64,000 nt of DNA from an uncultured Eubacteriales bacterium (GTDB lineage Bacteria; Bacillota; Clostridia; Lachnospirales; Lachnospiraceae), in assembly GCA_900314845.1 (NCBI GenBank), contig OMWV01000011.1, positions 1 through 64,000 of the forward strand, written 5' to 3'. Shown here in pieces: positions 35,756 to 43,535 of the stretch. Within the stretch, counting starts at the first letter, position 1, and every line of letters begins with the position of its first letter. The notes under the pieces are model-generated. The model was not told the DNA's origin. It searched no databases and saw only the letters and a program-made list of their open reading frames with translations. Position numbers and translations under genes: made by a program.

Positions 35756-37018
35756 ATGAAGTTTATTAAGACACCTGTCAAGGGAATGGTCGATATGCTT
35801 CCCTCAGATGTGAGGCTCAGGCAGCATGTCCTTCAGATCATCAGGGACAGCTATGCGTCCAGCGGATTCATGGAGATAGAGACCCCCGTCATGGAGCATA
35901 TAGAGAATCTGACATCCAAGCAGGGCGGAGATAATGAGAAGCTTATCTTCAGAGTCATGAAGAGAGGCGCGGACCTCAAGAGAGCCATAGAAGCCGGCAA
36001 GAATGAGTTTGCGGACAACGGACTGCGTTACGATCTTACTCTGCCGCTTTCCAGATATTATTCCAACAACATGGAAAAACTCCCCTCCCCCTTCAAGGCA
36101 CTGCAGATCGGCAATGTGTGGAGGGCGGACAACCCGCAGAAAGGCCGTTTCAGGCAGTTTACCCAGTGCGATATCGATATCCTGGGCGACGATTCCGATC
36201 TGGCTGAGATCGAGCTGATAGCGGCTACATCCAACACGCTCTCCAGGATCCTGGGCGAAGTCGGGATCAGTGATTTTACGGTTCATGTCAATGACAGAAG
36301 GATCCTTAAGGGAGCTGCCCTGAAGGCAGGATTTTCCGAAGATGATATCAGTTCCGTCCTGATATCTCTTGATAAGTATGATAAGATCGGACTTGACGGG
36401 ATCAGAAAAGAGCTTGTCGAGAACGGCGCACCGGAGCAGAGCGTTGACGCTTATCTTGCTGTCTACGCTCAGTCAGGCGGAAGGAGCGCTGCAGATTTCT
36501 GCGCCCAGATCGGGGAAGAGTTTATCGCAGGAGATGTGGCATCTCAGGTCAATGAGATCATAGACTGCGCGTCTGCTCTTGTCGGGGACAATGTTCACAT
36601 CGTCTTTGACCCTACTCTTGTAAGAGGCATGGGATACTATACAGGGACGATATTCGAAGTCAGCCTTGACGGCTACGGTTTTTCTATTGCCGGCGGCGGA
36701 CGCTATGACGAGATGGTAGGCAAGTTTACAGGGCACAATGTAAGTGCCTGCGGATTTTCTATCGGTTTTGAGAGGATCATCACGATCCTGAAGGATAAGT
36801 CAGAATCTGCTCCTCCTCTCGGAGGCGAGGGCATTGCGGTCCTTGTTGACAAAAAGGTAACAGGCGAAAGGAAGCTTGAGGTCCTCAAGAAGGCGCAGGA
36901 GCTTCGCCAGGGCGGAGCCATCGTAACTGTTCAGCCTATGAAGAAGAATATGAAGCAGCAGATCAGCAAGCTGGAAGCAGAGGGCTACAGCAGGTTTGAG
37001 AAAGTATACAGGGATTGA
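35756..37018 (+). CDS. hisS: Histidine--tRNA ligase
   Basis: 420-residue class II aminoacyl-tRNA synthetase. Motif 1 surrounds G-F-M-E-I-E-T-P-V-M-E; motif 2 is L-R-Y-D-L-T-L-P-L-S-R-Y, with R-A-D-N-P-Q-K-G-R-F-R-Q-F after it; the histidine-binding segment is V-R-G-M-G-Y-Y-T-G-T-I-F-E (about 283-295). The C-terminal anticodon domain follows. It begins with an AAGAAG-type site and ends 17 nt before the aspS start codon, the usual hisS-aspS pair. Confidence 0.95.
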   Translation: MKFIKTPVKGMVDMLPSDVRLRQHVLQIIRDSYASSGFMEIETPVMEHIENLTSKQGGDNEKLIFRVMKRGADLKRAIEAGKNEFADNGLRYDLTLPLSRYYSNNMEKLPSPFKALQIGNVWRADNPQKGRFRQFTQCDIDILGDDSDLAEIELIAATSNTLSRILGEVGISDFTVHVNDRRILKGAALKAGFSEDDISSVLISLDKYDKIGLDGIRKELVENGAPEQSVDAYLAVYAQSGGRSAADFCAQIGEEFIAGDVASQVNEIIDCASALVGDNVHIVFDPTLVRGMGYYTGTIFEVSLDGYGFSIAGGGRYDEMVGKFTGHNVSACGFSIGFERIITILKDKSESAPPLGGEGIAVLVDKKVTGERKLEVLKKAQELRQGGAIVTVQPMKKNMKQQISKLEAEGYSRFEKVYRD

Positions 37019-37035
37019 GAGAGGAGTTTTTTACA

Positions 37036-38829
37036 ATGGCTGAATCTATGATCGGCATGAAGCGCACGCATCGCTGCGCGGAGCTTTGTGCTGACAATAT
37101 TGGCGAGAATGTAACGGTTATGGGATGGGTTGCCAGGAGCAGGAATAAGGGAAGCCTTATATTTGTCGACCTGCGTGACCGTTCCGGACTTCTGCAGATC
37201 GTATTTGAAGAAGGCAAGAGCAGGCCTGAGGCCTTTGAGAAGGCCGGCAGACTTCACAGTGAGTTTGTTATCGCAGTCAGCGGCACTGTCCAGAAGCGTG
37301 CGGGGGCTGTCAATAAGAATCTTGCTACCGGCGAGATCGAGATCATTCCGGATGAGCTGAGGATCCTTTCCGAATCCCTTACCCCTCCCTTCCAGGTAGA
37401 GGTTGGCAGCAAGACAAAGGATGAGATCAGGCTGAAATATCGGTATCTGGATCTGAGACGCCCGGATATCCAGAAGAATCTTTTCCTCAGAAGCAGGGCC
37501 TGCCAGATCATCAGGAATTTCCTGATAGACGAGGGCTTTATAGAGGTGGAGACCCCCATGCTGACAAAGAGCACTCCGGAGGGAGCAAGGGATTATCTTG
37601 TGCCCAGCCGTGTTCATCCGGGAAGCTTTTATGCCCTGCCCCAGTCACCCCAGCTTTTCAAGCAGCTGCTCATGGTCTCCGGATTTGACAGGTATTTCCA
37701 GATAGCCAGATGCTTCCGCGACGAAGATCTGAGAGCCGACAGACAGCCGGAATTTACCCAGGTCGATATGGAGCTTTCCTTCGTGGATATCGATGACGTC
37801 ATCGATGTGAACGAGAGGCTTCTTCATAAGCTTTTCAAGGAACTGCTCGGCCATGAGATCCAGCTTCCCATCCAGAGGATGACATGGCAGGAGGCCATGG
37901 ACAGATACGGTTCCGATAAGCCTGATACCAGGTTTGGCATGGAGCTCACAGACGTATCCAGCCTGGTTAAAGACTGCGGCTTTGGCGTGTTCTCCGGAGC
38001 AGTAGCGGACGGAGGCAGCGTAAGAGGCCTTAACGTAAAGGGTCAGGGAGGAATGGCCCGCAAGAAGATAGATGCCCTTACAGACTTTGTAAAGGACTAT
38101 GGCGCAAAGGGACTTGCCTACATTGCCCTCAAGGAAGATGGAAGCATGAAGTCATCCTTCACAAAGTTCCTCTCAGAGGAAGAGACATCAGCGCTTGTCA
38201 AGGCGATGGGCGGCGAGAAGGGAGATCTGCTTCTCTTCGTTTCCGGCAAAAACAAGGTCGTATACGCTTCTCTGGGAGCACTCAGAGTAGAACTTGGCAA
38301 TAAGCTTGGCCTTATCGATAAGAGCAGGTTTAATTTCCTCTGGGTTACAGAGTTCCCTCTTCTCGAGTGGTCAGACGAGGAGAACCGTTTCACGGCCATG
38401 CATCATCCCTTCACCATGCCTATGGATGAGGACTGGAAATATATAGATTCCGATCCGGGCAGAGTGCGCGCAAAGGCCTATGATATTGTATTGAACGGCA
38501 CAGAGCTGGGCGGAGGAAGCGTCAGGATCCATCAGGACGACATCCAGGAGAAGATGTTTGAGGTGCTCGGCTTTACGCCGGAAAGGGCGCAGGAGCAGTT
38601 CGGTTTCCTGCTGAATGCCTTCAAGTATGGAGTTCCTCCCCACGCAGGTCTTGCCTACGGACTTGACAGAATGATCATGCTCATGACCGGCGCAGATACG
38701 ATAAGAGACGTTATCGCATTCCCTAAGGTAAAGGATGCGACATGTCTCCTGACAGACGCGCCTGCGCCTGTAGATACAGCTCAGCTCGAGGAGCTGGGTC
38801 TGGATCTTGCCCCCTCAAAGGAGCAGTGA
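37036..38829 (+). CDS. aspS: Aspartate--tRNA ligase
   Basis: 597 residues, bacterial type with N-terminal OB anticodon domain (G-W-V-A-R-S-R-N-K-G-S-L-I-F-V-D-L-R-D-R), class II core (F-R-D-E-D-L-R-A-D-R-Q-P-E-F-T-Q-V-D near 225) and GAD insertion; motif 3 is G-L-A-Y-G-L-D-R-M. The C terminus P-K-V-K-D-A-T-C-L-L-T-D-A-P is typical. The ATG at 37036 has GAGAGGAG upstream; a TTG at 37015 is in frame but less likely. Whether it is discriminating cannot be told with certainty. Confidence 0.95.
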   Translation: MAESMIGMKRTHRCAELCADNIGENVTVMGWVARSRNKGSLIFVDLRDRSGLLQIVFEEGKSRPEAFEKAGRLHSEFVIAVSGTVQKRAGAVNKNLATGEIEIIPDELRILSESLTPPFQVEVGSKTKDEIRLKYRYLDLRRPDIQKNLFLRSRACQIIRNFLIDEGFIEVETPMLTKSTPEGARDYLVPSRVHPGSFYALPQSPQLFKQLLMVSGFDRYFQIARCFRDEDLRADRQPEFTQVDMELSFVDIDDVIDVNERLLHKLFKELLGHEIQLPIQRMTWQEAMDRYGSDKPDTRFGMELTDVSSLVKDCGFGVFSGAVADGGSVRGLNVKGQGGMARKKIDALTDFVKDYGAKGLAYIALKEDGSMKSSFTKFLSEEETSALVKAMGGEKGDLLLFVSGKNKVVYASLGALRVELGNKLGLIDKSRFNFLWVTEFPLLEWSDEENRFTAMHHPFTMPMDEDWKYIDSDPGRVRAKAYDIVLNGTELGGGSVRIHQDDIQEKMFEVLGFTPERAQEQFGFLLNAFKYGVPPHAGLAYGLDRMIMLMTGADTIRDVIAFPKVKDATCLLTDAPAPVDTAQLEELGLDLAPSKEQ

Positions 38830-38845
38830 TATAGCCCGCGTTCAG

Positions 38846-38876
38846 ACCGGGTCGGCTTTGGGCCGGCCCGGTTCTC
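38846..38876 (+). terminator. Hairpin after aspS
   Basis: ACCGGGTCGGC (38846-38856) pairs with GCCGGCCCGGT (38862-38872) apart from one G-T pair. The tail TCTCTT is poor in T, so termination may be partial. Confidence 0.5.
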
Positions 38877-39646
38877 TTACACAGGAAAGTCAGAGAGATG
38901 TAACGATATATGCGGCGCCCGGTTTTGAGGAAAAAGCGAGGGAGATCTTTGTAAAGACAGGGATCCCCTGGAAAGATCAGGCAGGTGCAGCCAGTCAGGA
39001 TGAGCTCAGGCTGATACTGGATGAGAGAGGTCTGGCTCTTACAGATGGAAGACTGGAGCTTCTGGGAGATTTTTCTGCCCTGGGCAAGAGGCTGCACCCG
39101 GCAAACATAGCCCATGAACTTCTGGTCAAGGCAGTGAAGATCCGGGGAATGGAAAGACCTCTTCGCGTCGTCGATGCCGCAGCCGGTCTGGGAGAAGATT
39201 CCATGATCCTGGCCTGTGCCGGCTTTCAGGTTCAGCTTTTTGAGAGGAATCCGGTCATAGGGGCTCTGCTGGCGGATGCGATAGAAAGAGCCCTGGGTGA
39301 TCCGGACCTGGCCCTGCCAGCTTCCCGGATGAAGCTGACCATAGGGGACAGCATAGGTCACATGGCCGAATTCAGGCCGGACGTCGTTTATCTGGATCCC
39401 ATGTTTCCCAAGAGGAAAAAGAGCGGCCTGGTCGGCAAAAAGTTCCAGCTGCTGCAGCTGCTGGAAAGTCCCTGCAGCGACGAAGAGGATCTGCTTGAGG
39501 CGGCCCTTTTGGCAAAGCCGGCCAGGATCGTCATAAAAAGGCCCCTAAAAGGGCCGTATCTTGGCCAGGCAAAGCCATCTTATTCCCTGAAGGGAAAAGC
39601 GGTCCGCTATGACTGTATCCTGCTCCCGGTAAATGTCCGCCCCTGA
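38858..39646 (+). CDS. RsmJ-like 16S rRNA methyltransferase (DUF548), start codon problem
   Basis: About 250-260 residues. The SAM-binding core V-V-D-A-A-A-G-L-G-E-D-S, the E-R-N-P-V segment, V-V-Y-L-D-P-M-F-P and the C-terminal V-I-K-R-P match RsmJ, which methylates guanine 1516 of 16S rRNA in E. coli. The N-terminal T-I-Y-A-A-P-G-F-E-E-K-A lacks an in-frame ATG, GTG or TTG. The only nearby in-frame TTG (38858) sits in a hairpin with no ribosome site. AGGAAAG precedes an ATG at 38898 that reads straight into TAA; dropping TA would give ATG-ACG-ATA-TAT in the coding frame. Sequencing error, or a real lesion in translation start, is possible. Confidence 0.68.
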   Translation: MGRPGSLTQESQRDVTIYAAPGFEEKAREIFVKTGIPWKDQAGAASQDELRLILDERGLALTDGRLELLGDFSALGKRLHPANIAHELLVKAVKIRGMERPLRVVDAAAGLGEDSMILACAGFQVQLFERNPVIGALLADAIERALGDPDLALPASRMKLTIGDSIGHMAEFRPDVVYLDPMFPKRKKSGLVGKKFQLLQLLESPCSDEEDLLEAALLAKPARIVIKRPLKGPYLGQAKPSYSLKGKAVRYDCILLPVNVRP

Positions 39647-39667
39647 GGATCTTGTTTTATATTTTAC

Positions 39668-39696
39668 TTGAACGGGTCTGCCTCATATGGTAGATT
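39668..39696 (+). promoter_or_regulatory. SigA-type promoter for glyA
   Basis: TTGAAC (39668-39673), 17-bp spacer, TAGATT (39691-39696). Confidence 0.6.
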
Positions 39697-39732
39697 TATG
39701 ATATACGTTCATTTTACAGGAGGAGAAAAATA

Positions 39733-40971
39733 ATGTTTTCATTTGAAGATATTCAGAAGGTCGATCCTGAGATTGCGGATATTATCGCCAAGGAATCAGG
39801 ACGACAGAATCAGAATATAGAGCTGATCGCTTCTGAGAACTTTACAAGCAAGGCTGTCATGGCAGCTATGGGAAGCCAGCTTACGAACAAGTACGCCGAG
39901 GGATATCCCGGCAAAAAGTACTACGGCGGCTGCCAGTATGTAGATATGGCTGAGAACCTTGCCATTGAGAGAGCCAAGGAGCTCTTCGGCGCAAAGTATG
40001 CCAACGTACAGCCCCACTCCGGCGCTCAGGCAAACATGGCCGTATTCTTTGCTTTCCTTAAGCCGGGAGATACATTCATGGGCATGAGCCTTGATCAGGG
40101 CGGACATCTCTCACACGGGAGCCCGGTCAATTTCTCCGGAAAGTATTTTCACTGTGTCTCTTATGGGGTCAACGAGCAGGGATTCATAGACTATGATGAG
40201 GTGGAGAAGATCGCTCTGGAGTGCAGGCCCAAGATGATCATAGCAGGGGCAAGCGCTTATGCTAGAACGATAGATTACAAGAGATTCCGGGAGATCGCCG
40301 ATAAGGTAGGCGCGATCCTGATGGTCGATATGGCTCATATAGCGGGACTAATCGCTGCCGGACTTCATCCGAGCCCCATCCCCTATGCTCATGTTGTCAC
40401 AACCACAACTCACAAGACTCTGCGCGGGCCCAGGGGCGGCCTGATTCTCTGCGGGACGAATGATTTTGATAAGAAACTCAATTCTGCCGTATTCCCCGGT
40501 ATCCAGGGCGGGCCTCTTATGCATGTGATCGCCGCAAAGGCAGTCGCTCTCAAGGAAGATCTTCAGCCGGAGTTCAAGGAATATCAGAAGCAGATCCTTG
40601 CGAATGCTCAGGCACTGGCGAACGGCCTGATGAGCAGAGGAATCAAGATCGTATCAGGCGGCACAGACAACCATATGATGCTGGTCGATCTTACCGGTAC
40701 AGGTCTTACCGGCAAGCAGGCAGAGAAGATGCTGGATGAGATCCACATCACCTGCAACAAGAATACGATCCCCAACGATCCCCAGTCTCCTTTTGTTACA
40801 AGCGGCCTGAGACTCGGAAGTCCTGCCGTCACGACAAGAGGCTTCAAGGAAGAAGACATGGATCAGACAGCTGAGGCTATCGCTCTTGCGATCAAAGATT
40901 TTGACGCCAACAAAGAGAAAGCTGCCGCTATTGTTAAAAAGCTTACAGACAAATATCCTCTCTATAAATAA
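39733..40971 (+). CDS. glyA: Serine hydroxymethyltransferase
   Basis: 412 residues. PLP enzyme interconverting serine and glycine with tetrahydrofolate, the main one-carbon source. N-terminal [10 protein letters not shown], then [17 protein letters not shown] (about 96-102), [12 protein letters not shown] and the PLP lysine in [15 protein letters not shown] (K about 226). AGGAGG upstream. Flanked by its own promoter and a 13-bp terminator, so monocistronic. Confidence 0.97.
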   Translation: MFSFEDIQKVDPEIADIIAKESGRQNQNIELIASENFTSKAVMAAMGSQLTNKYAEGYPGKKYYGGCQYVDMAENLAIERAKELFGAKYANVQPHSGAQANMAVFFAFLKPGDTFMGMSLDQGGHLSHGSPVNFSGKYFHCVSYGVNEQGFIDYDEVEKIALECRPKMIIAGASAYARTIDYKRFREIADKVGAILMVDMAHIAGLIAAGLHPSPIPYAHVVTTTTHKTLRGPRGGLILCGTNDFDKKLNSAVFPGIQGGPLMHVIAAKAVALKEDLQPEFKEYQKQILANAQALANGLMSRGIKIVSGGTDNHMMLVDLTGTGLTGKQAEKMLDEIHITCNKNTIPNDPQSPFVTSGLRLGSPAVTTRGFKEEDMDQTAEAIALAIKDFDANKEKAAAIVKKLTDKYPLYK

Positions 40972-40995
40972 TTATTCTCAGGATATGATTTTAAG

Positions 40996-41035
40996 GAGCC
41001 GCGAAAAATGGATCTCGTTTTTCGCGGCTCTTTTT
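40996..41035 (+). terminator. Strong intrinsic terminator after glyA
   Basis: GAGCCGCGAAAAA (40996-41008) pairs perfectly with TTTTTCGCGGCTC (41018-41030), followed by TTTTT. Confidence 0.93.
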
Positions 41036-41074
41036 CTGTGTGTTTTTTCTAATACATTTCCCAATATATGGATG

Positions 41075-41108
41075 AATTCTATACAAAAGCTTGCATTTGT
41101 ATAGAATT
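41075..41108 (+). promoter_or_regulatory. 34-bp perfect palindrome over the hydrogenase promoter
   Basis: AATTCTATACAAA (41075-41087) and TTTGTATAGAATT (41096-41108) are perfect 13-bp inverted arms around AGCTTGCA. It covers the -35 and most of the spacer of the hydrogenase promoter. It resembles a dimeric repressor operator; the sequence is not the Rex or FNR consensus. Confidence 0.72.
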
Positions 41109-41119
41109 GTTGTTAAAAT
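41091..41119 (+). promoter_or_regulatory. SigA-type promoter for the hydrogenase operon
   Basis: TTGCAT (41091-41096), 17-bp spacer, TAAAAT (41114-41119), about 45 bp before the first start codon. Confidence 0.68.
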
Positions 41120-41164
41120 ATTAACTAACAGATGAGCCCGTATGGTTAAGGAGGCCAGTAAAAT

Positions 41165-41665
41165 ATGAATGACGCATTCGACTTTACGATCGTGGATAGT
41201 ATTTTGGATTCCCACGACTGTCAGAAGCAGGCGATCATAGCCATTCTGCAGGAGATCCAGGAACATTACCACTATCTGCCCAGGGAAGTGTTTCCGTATC
41301 TGTCCCGCAAGCTGGGGATCAGCGAAGCGAGAATATACAGTGTCGCCACTTTCTATGAAAATTTTTCACTGGAACCCAAGGGAAAGTATGTATTGAAGGT
41401 CTGTGACGGCACGGCCTGTCATGTCCGCAGATCTATCCCTATCCTTCAGAGACTCAGGTCAGATCTTGGCCTGTCTGAGACAAAAAAGACAACAGACGAT
41501 CTGATGTTTACCGTTGAGACTGTGTCATGTCTCGGCGCCTGCGGACTTGCGCCGGTGCTCACGATAAATGACGTTGTTCATCCGGCTATGGTGCCTGATA
41601 AGGCATCTGCCCTGCTCAAGGAGATAAAGGCCAAGGAGATGAAGGAGGCAGAGAAGAATGCTTAA
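41165..41665 (+). CDS. hydC: NuoE/HydC-like [2Fe-2S] subunit of a NAD-linked hydrogenase
   Basis: 166 residues, thioredoxin-like ferredoxin subunit. The cysteines that bind the [2Fe-2S] cluster lie in C-D-G-T-A-C-H (C79 and C84) and S-C-L-G-A-C (C120 and C124). The N-terminal helical region has Q-E-H-Y-H-Y-L-P, characteristic of NuoE/HoxE/HydC. It should pass electrons between NAD(P)H and the NuoF-like subunit. AAGGAGG upstream. It overlaps the next gene by 8 bp, so the operon is translationally coupled. The NuoE name does not mean complex I; nothing else of Nuo is present. Confidence 0.9.
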   Translation: MNDAFDFTIVDSILDSHDCQKQAIIAILQEIQEHYHYLPREVFPYLSRKLGISEARIYSVATFYENFSLEPKGKYVLKVCDGTACHVRRSIPILQRLRSDLGLSETKKTTDDLMFTVETVSCLGACGLAPVLTINDVVHPAMVPDKASALLKEIKAKEMKEAEKNA

Positions 41666-43535
41666 GACAAGAGAAGAACTTGATGCTTTTCGTGCTCAGG
41701 CTGCGGCTGCCTACAAGAGGCAGACACAGAAGATCATCATCTGCGGCGGTACCGGCTGTGTTGCCGGCGGATCTCTGAAAGTATTTGACCGATTAAAGGA
41801 ACTGATAGAGGCTGAGGGGATAGCTGTTGAGCTTGATATCCAGAAGGAACCCCATGAGAACGCCATAGGACTGAAGCAGAGCGGCTGTCACGGCTTCTGC
41901 GAGATGGGTCCCCTCCTCCGTATCGATCCCCAGGGCTGGCTCTACACGAAAGTCAAGGTAGAGGACTGCGAGGAGATCGTTGAGAAGACGATCAAAAACG
42001 GAGAGTTTATAGACAGGCTTGGCTACAGCAAGGACGGCACAGTCCACAAGAAGCAGTCGGATATTCCCTTCTATCACAAGCAGACTCGTATTGTGCTTGA
42101 GCACTGCGGCAGGATAGATGCCAACTCCATCAATGAATATATTGCGATCGGCGGATTTACGGCATTTGAGAAGGCACTCTTTGATATGACAGGGGATGAG
42201 ATCGTCGATCAGATCAGCAAGTCCAAGCTCCGCGGACGCGGCGGCGGCGGATTCCCGGCGGGACGCAAGTGGACCCAGGTGAGAGCCCAGAAGGCCACGC
42301 CCAAGTATATCGTCTGTAACGGCGACGAGGGAGACCCCGGTGCATTTATGGACAGAAGTGTTATGGAAGGCGATCCCAACAGGATGATAGAAGGCATGAT
42401 GATCGCCGGAGTCGCATGCGGCGCAACGGAAGGATATATCTATGTTCGTGCCGAGTATCCTCTGGCCGTGCAGAGACTGAGGAACGCCATCGCTCAGGGC
42501 GAGGCACTTGGTCTGTTGGGAGATAACATCCTGGGATCAGGCTTCTCCTTCCATCTCCACATAAACCGCGGAGCCGGAGCATTTGTCTGCGGCGAAGGAA
42601 GCGCTCTTACCTCATCGATAGAGGGCAAGAGAGGATTCCCCCGTGTAAAACCCCCCAGAACGGTCGAGCAGGGACTTTTCGGCAAGCCCACCGTTCTCAA
42701 CAATGTAGAGACATTTGCCAATGTATCATCCATCATAAATAATGGAGCTGACTGGTATCTGGGCTACGGCACAGAGAAGAGCCCCGGCACAAAGGCATTT
42801 GCCCTTACAGGCAATATTAACAATACCGGCCTCATTGAAGTTCCCATGGGAACGACACTGAGGGAGATCATATTTGATATAGGCGGCGGCATGAGGGACG
42901 GGGCCGATTTCAAGGCCGTTCAGATCGGAGGCCCTTCGGGAGCCTGTCTGACGAAAGAACACCTGGATCTGCCTCTTGACTTTGACACCCTCAAGACAGT
43001 GGGAGCCATGATAGGATCCGGCGGTCTTGTTGTCATGGACTCCAACACCTGCATGGTGGAAGTAGCCAGATTCTTTATGAATTTCACCCAGAATGAGTCC
43101 TGTGGAAAATGCGTTCCCTGCCGTGAGGGCACAAAGCGTATGCTGGAGATCCTGGAGCGCATCGTAGCCGGCAAGGGAGAGGACGGAGATATAGAACTTC
43201 TGGAAGAGCTGGCGGATACGATATCCAACACAGCTCTGTGCGGCCTGGGCAAATCAGCACCCAATCCGGTCATCAGCACTATAAAGAACTTCCGCGACGA
43301 GTATGAAGCTCATATTTACGATAAGCGCTGTCCGGCAGGAGCCTGCCAGAAATTAAAGCGTATCTATATTGATCCGGAGCTCTGCAAGGGCTGCTCCAAG
43401 TGCGCACGCCAGTGCCCTGTAAACGCGATCAGCGGCAAGATAAAAGAGCCATTCTCCATAGATCTTTCCGTATGTATCCGCTGCGGCAGCTGTATAGAAG
43501 CATGTGCATTCCATGCTGTTAAGGAGGGCAAATAA
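41658..43535 (+). CDS. hydB: NuoF/HydB-like NADH- and FMN-binding hydrogenase subunit
   Basis: 625 residues. N-terminal thioredoxin-like [2Fe-2S] domain (about 20-125; C-G-G-T-G-C-V and C-H-G-F-C). The NuoF core has FMN/NADH motif R-G-R-G-G-G-G-F-P-A-G-R-K-W (about 190-203), G-D-E-G-D-P-G-A-F and C-G-E-G-S-A-L (complex I has C-G-E-E-T-A-L here). The [4Fe-4S] ligands are in E-S-C-G-K-C-V-P-C-R-E-G. The C terminus adds two ferredoxin-type [4Fe-4S] motifs (C-K-G-C-S-K-C-A-R-Q-C-P and C-I-R-C-G-S-C-I-E-A-C), as in electron-bifurcating HydB. Overlaps hydC and, at TAATG, hydA. Confidence 0.93.
   Translation: MLKTREELDAFRAQAAAAYKRQTQKIIICGGTGCVAGGSLKVFDRLKELIEAEGIAVELDIQKEPHENAIGLKQSGCHGFCEMGPLLRIDPQGWLYTKVKVEDCEEIVEKTIKNGEFIDRLGYSKDGTVHKKQSDIPFYHKQTRIVLEHCGRIDANSINEYIAIGGFTAFEKALFDMTGDEIVDQISKSKLRGRGGGGFPAGRKWTQVRAQKATPKYIVCNGDEGDPGAFMDRSVMEGDPNRMIEGMMIAGVACGATEGYIYVRAEYPLAVQRLRNAIAQGEALGLLGDNILGSGFSFHLHINRGAGAFVCGEGSALTSSIEGKRGFPRVKPPRTVEQGLFGKPTVLNNVETFANVSSIINNGADWYLGYGTEKSPGTKAFALTGNINNTGLIEVPMGTTLREIIFDIGGGMRDGADFKAVQIGGPSGACLTKEHLDLPLDFDTLKTVGAMIGSGGLVVMDSNTCMVEVARFFMNFTQNESCGKCVPCREGTKRMLEILERIVAGKGEDGDIELLEELADTISNTALCGLGKSAPNPVISTIKNFRDEYEAHIYDKRCPAGACQKLKRIYIDPELCKGCSKCARQCPVNAISGKIKEPFSIDLSVCIRCGSCIEACAFHAVKEGK

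Noticed and set aside
41165..43535. Part of complex I (nuo operon)
   Set aside because: Only NuoE- and NuoF-like subunits occur and they are followed by an [FeFe]-hydrogenase; no membrane Nuo subunits.
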